Source: Eriocheir sinensis (lineage: Eukaryota > Arthropoda > Malacostraca > Decapoda > Varunidae). From it: a stretch of 64,000 nucleotides of DNA. The first letter of the stretch is position 1. Each line of letters starts with the position of its first letter. The notes below the pieces were generated by a model. It ran no database searches, was not told the DNA's origin, and worked only from the letters and a program-made list of their open reading frames with translations. A program made the translations under genes and the position numbers. Of the stretch, positions 61,739 to 64,000 are shown in pieces. Location: positions 72,501 through 136,500 of the forward strand of contig NW_026111750.1 of assembly GCF_024679095.1 (NCBI RefSeq), written 5' to 3'.

Positions 61739-62047
61739 CTATGAACCTTTACAGTTGCACGAATTGATCTCCCAGGTCATAGGAACAAATTCTGGATAGT
61801 CATCGGTGAAGTGATGACTGTTACTCGAGAAGTAAAGTAGCTTCTCACATTCGTCGAAGGCGTTATTCGGAAATCCAACTGGTGTGAAGATCGTCCATCC
61901 CAACATTTTGCCATTTCTCGAAAAGGTGATGGATGGATGAACGTCCGATGAGTACCACGATACACCGCTGCTGTCAGGGTACTGGATCGTGATTATGGCG
62001 AGCAGCAACATCAGCAACAGTTGAAAGATCCCACCCATTTTCATCAC
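61739..62047 (-). CDS. Small secreted or membrane-exported protein Z (102 aa)
   Basis: ATG-led with a good signal peptide (MMKMGGIFQLLLMLLLAIIT) and likely cleavage after residues 22-28. The mature part has VSWYSSDVHPSITFSRNGK, NNAFDECEKLLYFSSNSHHF and a Cys pair near the end (SCNCKGS). Three Cys in all. Single copy, start and stop intact. Secreted lectin-, hormone- or envelope-like roles are all possible; not recognised. An ATAAAAG lies about 200 nt upstream (62247-62253). Confidence 0.55.
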   Translation of the reverse strand: MMKMGGIFQLLLMLLLAIITIQYPDSSGVSWYSSDVHPSITFSRNGKMLGWTIFTPVGFPNNAFDECEKLLYFSSNSHHFTDDYPEFVPMTWEINSCNCKGS

Positions 62048-62394
62048 GATGTCACTCTGCTCACTGCTCAGTCACTCCTCACTGTTCAATCTTTTCTTCA
62101 CGACAAAGTCACTCTAAGTCACGACAACGTCACTCGTCACTTCTCCTCTTCAACGACTGGACTTCAGGATAGTCGAGTCAGGAGCCCAAGTATGCTCGCT
62201 CGCCAACACACCGAGTCGAGTGTCTGGACGGACAGCGTACCTTCTTTCTTTTATTGGTGATACGACAGATGCCTGGCATCGTTAGACACACGATTAAAAA
62301 ATACAAAACTGGTTTCAAAATGTCTTTTCTAAGAAATAAAACAAAAAGTGGGTGTGTCTTGGCCTACGGCATACGCTTGCTGCTGCTGCTGACG
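62048..62394. other. Spacer upstream of Z
   Basis: Rich in GTCACT and CACGAC repeats (62049-62140) and otherwise unique. Holds the putative Z promoter. From 62390 leads into family Y, copy 2, with the shared flank GCTGACGCCAAACGCAGC. Confidence 0.45.
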
Positions 62395-62607
62395 CCAAAC
62401 GCAGCAGCCTACCTTAACGTTTTCTTCTGGAGTTCGGATATGGTCGTTTTGTACTTCAGTAATAGTTTTAGGTTTTCTTTGTAGTGTTGAAATAGACTGA
62501 TTGAAAATGGATATATTCCGTATCCTGTTGTAAAACACTCCGTCAGATACTGGCCCGACGAATTCTTGTCTGATTTGTCTGCTGTGGCGGCAACGTTGAT
62601 GTTCTTG
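62395..62607 (-). pseudogene. Family Y fragment, second copy
   Basis: Same frame as 39265-39577 from CKNINVAATADKSDK to the stop after LQKKTLR, with the downstream flank also shared. Cut at GGTTGCAAG. Confidence 0.7.
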
Positions 62608-63015
62608 CAACCGTTATCAACATCTTAAAAATTACATCTTAAAAATTAGTACACATCCAAGAGTTCTTCAACAAAGAAGAAGTCTTAACTTACATTTGCA
62701 TGTGCGAAGAGAGACCCATGCAAATGTCACACACAACTAGAGAGTTGCTGCGAACAGATTTAGATAGAACAGAATATAGTTAAGATACGATTCTGAACTC
62801 TGTAGTGTGTGACACATTCAAATTCAGTACCTTCAGTTCAGATTGATTCAGAGGACCTTCAGTTCAGATTAACTAAAATTCAGGACCTTCAGTTCAGATT
62901 AATTAACTAATTTAAAATAAAACATCTCCTTCGTTCTGCCATTGCTTTTTTAAATCTAATTAACGTACATTGGAATTAAATTATTTTTCAAAATTAACTC
63001 GAATTGTCTATCTAT
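62608..63015. repeat. Spacer modules
   Basis: 62695-62820 is the inverse of the TTTGCATGGGTCTCTC spacer (21150, 36700); then three versions of ACCTTCAGTTCAGATT, then the inverted module of 24960-25085. No gene. Confidence 0.75.
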
Positions 63016-63172
63016 ACTTAATATTTGCTGGACGTGACAGATTTCCAATTGATAGTTAAGTCTAAAATATTGCTCGTTTTCACGAGGTACATGCAATATA
63101 CCTCGTGAAAACGAGCAATATTTTAGACTTAACTATCAATTGGAAATCTGTCACGTCCAGCAAATATTAAGT
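63016..63172. repeat. Perfect palindrome, 74-bp arms with 9-bp loop
   Basis: Arms 63016-63089 and 63099-63172 are exact reverse complements by my reading; the loop is CATGCAATA. The arm sequence occurs singly at 24905-24980. Beyond 63015 the left side continues with the module's native flank; beyond 63172 the right side is family J. Looks like a fold-back inverted duplication. Confidence 0.9.
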
Positions 63173-63173
63173 A

Positions 63174-64000
63174 ACCTTACGATCTTGATCTGACAATTAG
63201 AATTCCAACTGAAATCCACTTTGATGTCCAGGTGTTGATCGACGCAGAGCAGGACGGATTGGACGTTAACAACAGCAGCGGCGCTGCAGCAGGCACGAAG
63301 AGGAAACCCACCAAGAAGAAATCGAAGGTAGCCACCACCACCACGACATCTTCGCTACCGGTGATAGAGACGAACACCCTAGCAGATGGCGAAACAGACT
63401 TCAATGTTTTGAACACCGAAGAATTAATGAGCATCCTCATGACGACAGGAATGAAGCGTTCCTCGAACCGTAAACATTTAAAACGCCGCGACGTTCCTAC
63501 TTCAGACACCGCCGACAAAACATTAATTCTCCCTTCCCCCTCGATTACCGAACAGACGTTTTCAAATTTTCAATCCGACTACATCAAGTTACGAGCGTTT
63601 AACAAACACGTTGAAGTGAACGATAGGATCCGATTCAACATAAGCATAAAAAATTTAACTTTCATCAAGTGTGAACTTTACTTTCCCGCTCAGACACGAG
63701 ACTGTGTGACGCGTCTGGTTATCACGTGGATGATTTTCTCTGCTAGAATCGATCTCAAAGCATTCGTCATCGACAGAACATCGGACACGAACAATTGCAT
63801 CTTTCGAAACGATCATCCCGTTGTCGTTAAAACGATAGAGTGCGTCAACAGGATCATCGAACGACGTCGTAAAACAAATCTATACACACTCAACCGAGAA
63901 AATGAAACTAAATTGAACGACAGTCACGAATCGGTTCTGAATAACGATTTGAAAGATATCATTGTGCCGTTGTTACGTACATTTAGAGATGTTTTGTTAA
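63174..64000 (+). CDS. Family J, longest copy, runs off the window
   Basis: Open from the stop at 63171-63173 to the window end, about 275 codons. Reads DLTIRIPTEIHFDVQVLID, a basic linker TKRKPTKKKSKVATTT, LNTEELMSILMTTGMKRSS, then VNDRIRFNISIKNLTFIKC, VTRLVITWMIFSARIDLKAF and RTSDTNNCIFRNDHPVVVKT, LYTLNRENETKLNDSHESVL. The first ATG in frame is at 63427, so the N-terminal part lacks its start. Other copies at 31101 and 34678 are broken. The strand-rich C-terminal half could be a capsid- or envelope-type beta domain; this is a guess. Confidence 0.6.

Overview
The window looks like eukaryotic chromosomal DNA, probably from a decapod crustacean and perhaps a penaeid shrimp. It carries a heavily rearranged and decayed insertion of a large nuclear double-stranded DNA virus. 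The host signs are a tRNA-derived SINE with an A-rich tail (56860-57176), a hAT-type transposon with an 8-bp target duplication (26522-27510), a second transposon remnant (59226-60795), a long CT microsatellite, and one exon-like stretch of a p53-family DNA-binding domain with a splice acceptor and donor (23332-23467). The shrimp assignment rests on my recollection of the SINE and is tentative. The viral signs are tightly packed convergent and divergent ORFs, coiled-coil and acidic/NLS proteins, a small very basic protein resembling viral DNA-packaging proteins, an IAP-type RING finger, and a tentative PIF-3-like gene. A nimavirus-like or other naldavirus-like source is the best guess, but no gene here proves it.

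Almost no gene is present once and whole. Pieces of the same genes recur in both orientations. I name these families by letter. A is a large ORF, in part a recombinant of A1, B and A2. B is a helical protein with a coiled-coil tail called B-tail. C is a long coiled coil found in nine pieces. D has a poly-Ala tract. E is a large protein in seven pieces. F occurs twice, and J three times, all on the + strand. N occurs in seven pieces. O is acidic with an NLS. P, Q and Y occur twice each. BP is the basic protein, in four pieces. Most copies carry frameshifts in homopolymer runs or nonsense codons, or end abruptly inside another family.

Layout. 1-10977 holds two inverted copies of an A-O-N block; the right copy (8793-10977) is the best preserved viral gene cluster, with compact spacing. 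11281-13430 is spacer repeats plus a single gene R. 13436-17197 is a C-A-E-B-tail mosaic. 18152-21900 and 42533-44360 are direct copies of a B/B-tail/P block. 21905-23467 has a C-like coiled coil, F and the p53-like exon. 26394-27647 is a C-type-lectin-like ORF split by the hAT element. 27884-34100 is dominated by tandem arrays. 34678-42530 is arrays plus pieces of J, N, Y, B and A. 44943-49189 has the RING protein, an acidic NLS protein, the PIF-3-like gene and several singletons. 49967-55450 has N, F, U, W, E and BP pieces. 56373-61122 has C pieces with the SINE and the second transposon. The window ends in a secreted-protein ORF, a 74-bp perfect palindrome and the longest copy of J, which runs off the edge.

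Between the gene pieces lie arrays of a 47-bp unit and spacers built from a small set of recurring words. The chief word is ACAAAGTCNCRCATTCAC. Gene fragments end again and again at the same points, often with 3-6 bp of shared sequence at the joint. Either the locus grew by microhomology-driven, hotspot-guided rearrangement of a viral genome, or part of the mosaic is an assembly artefact. The transposon insertions show that at least some of it is an old resident of the host genome.
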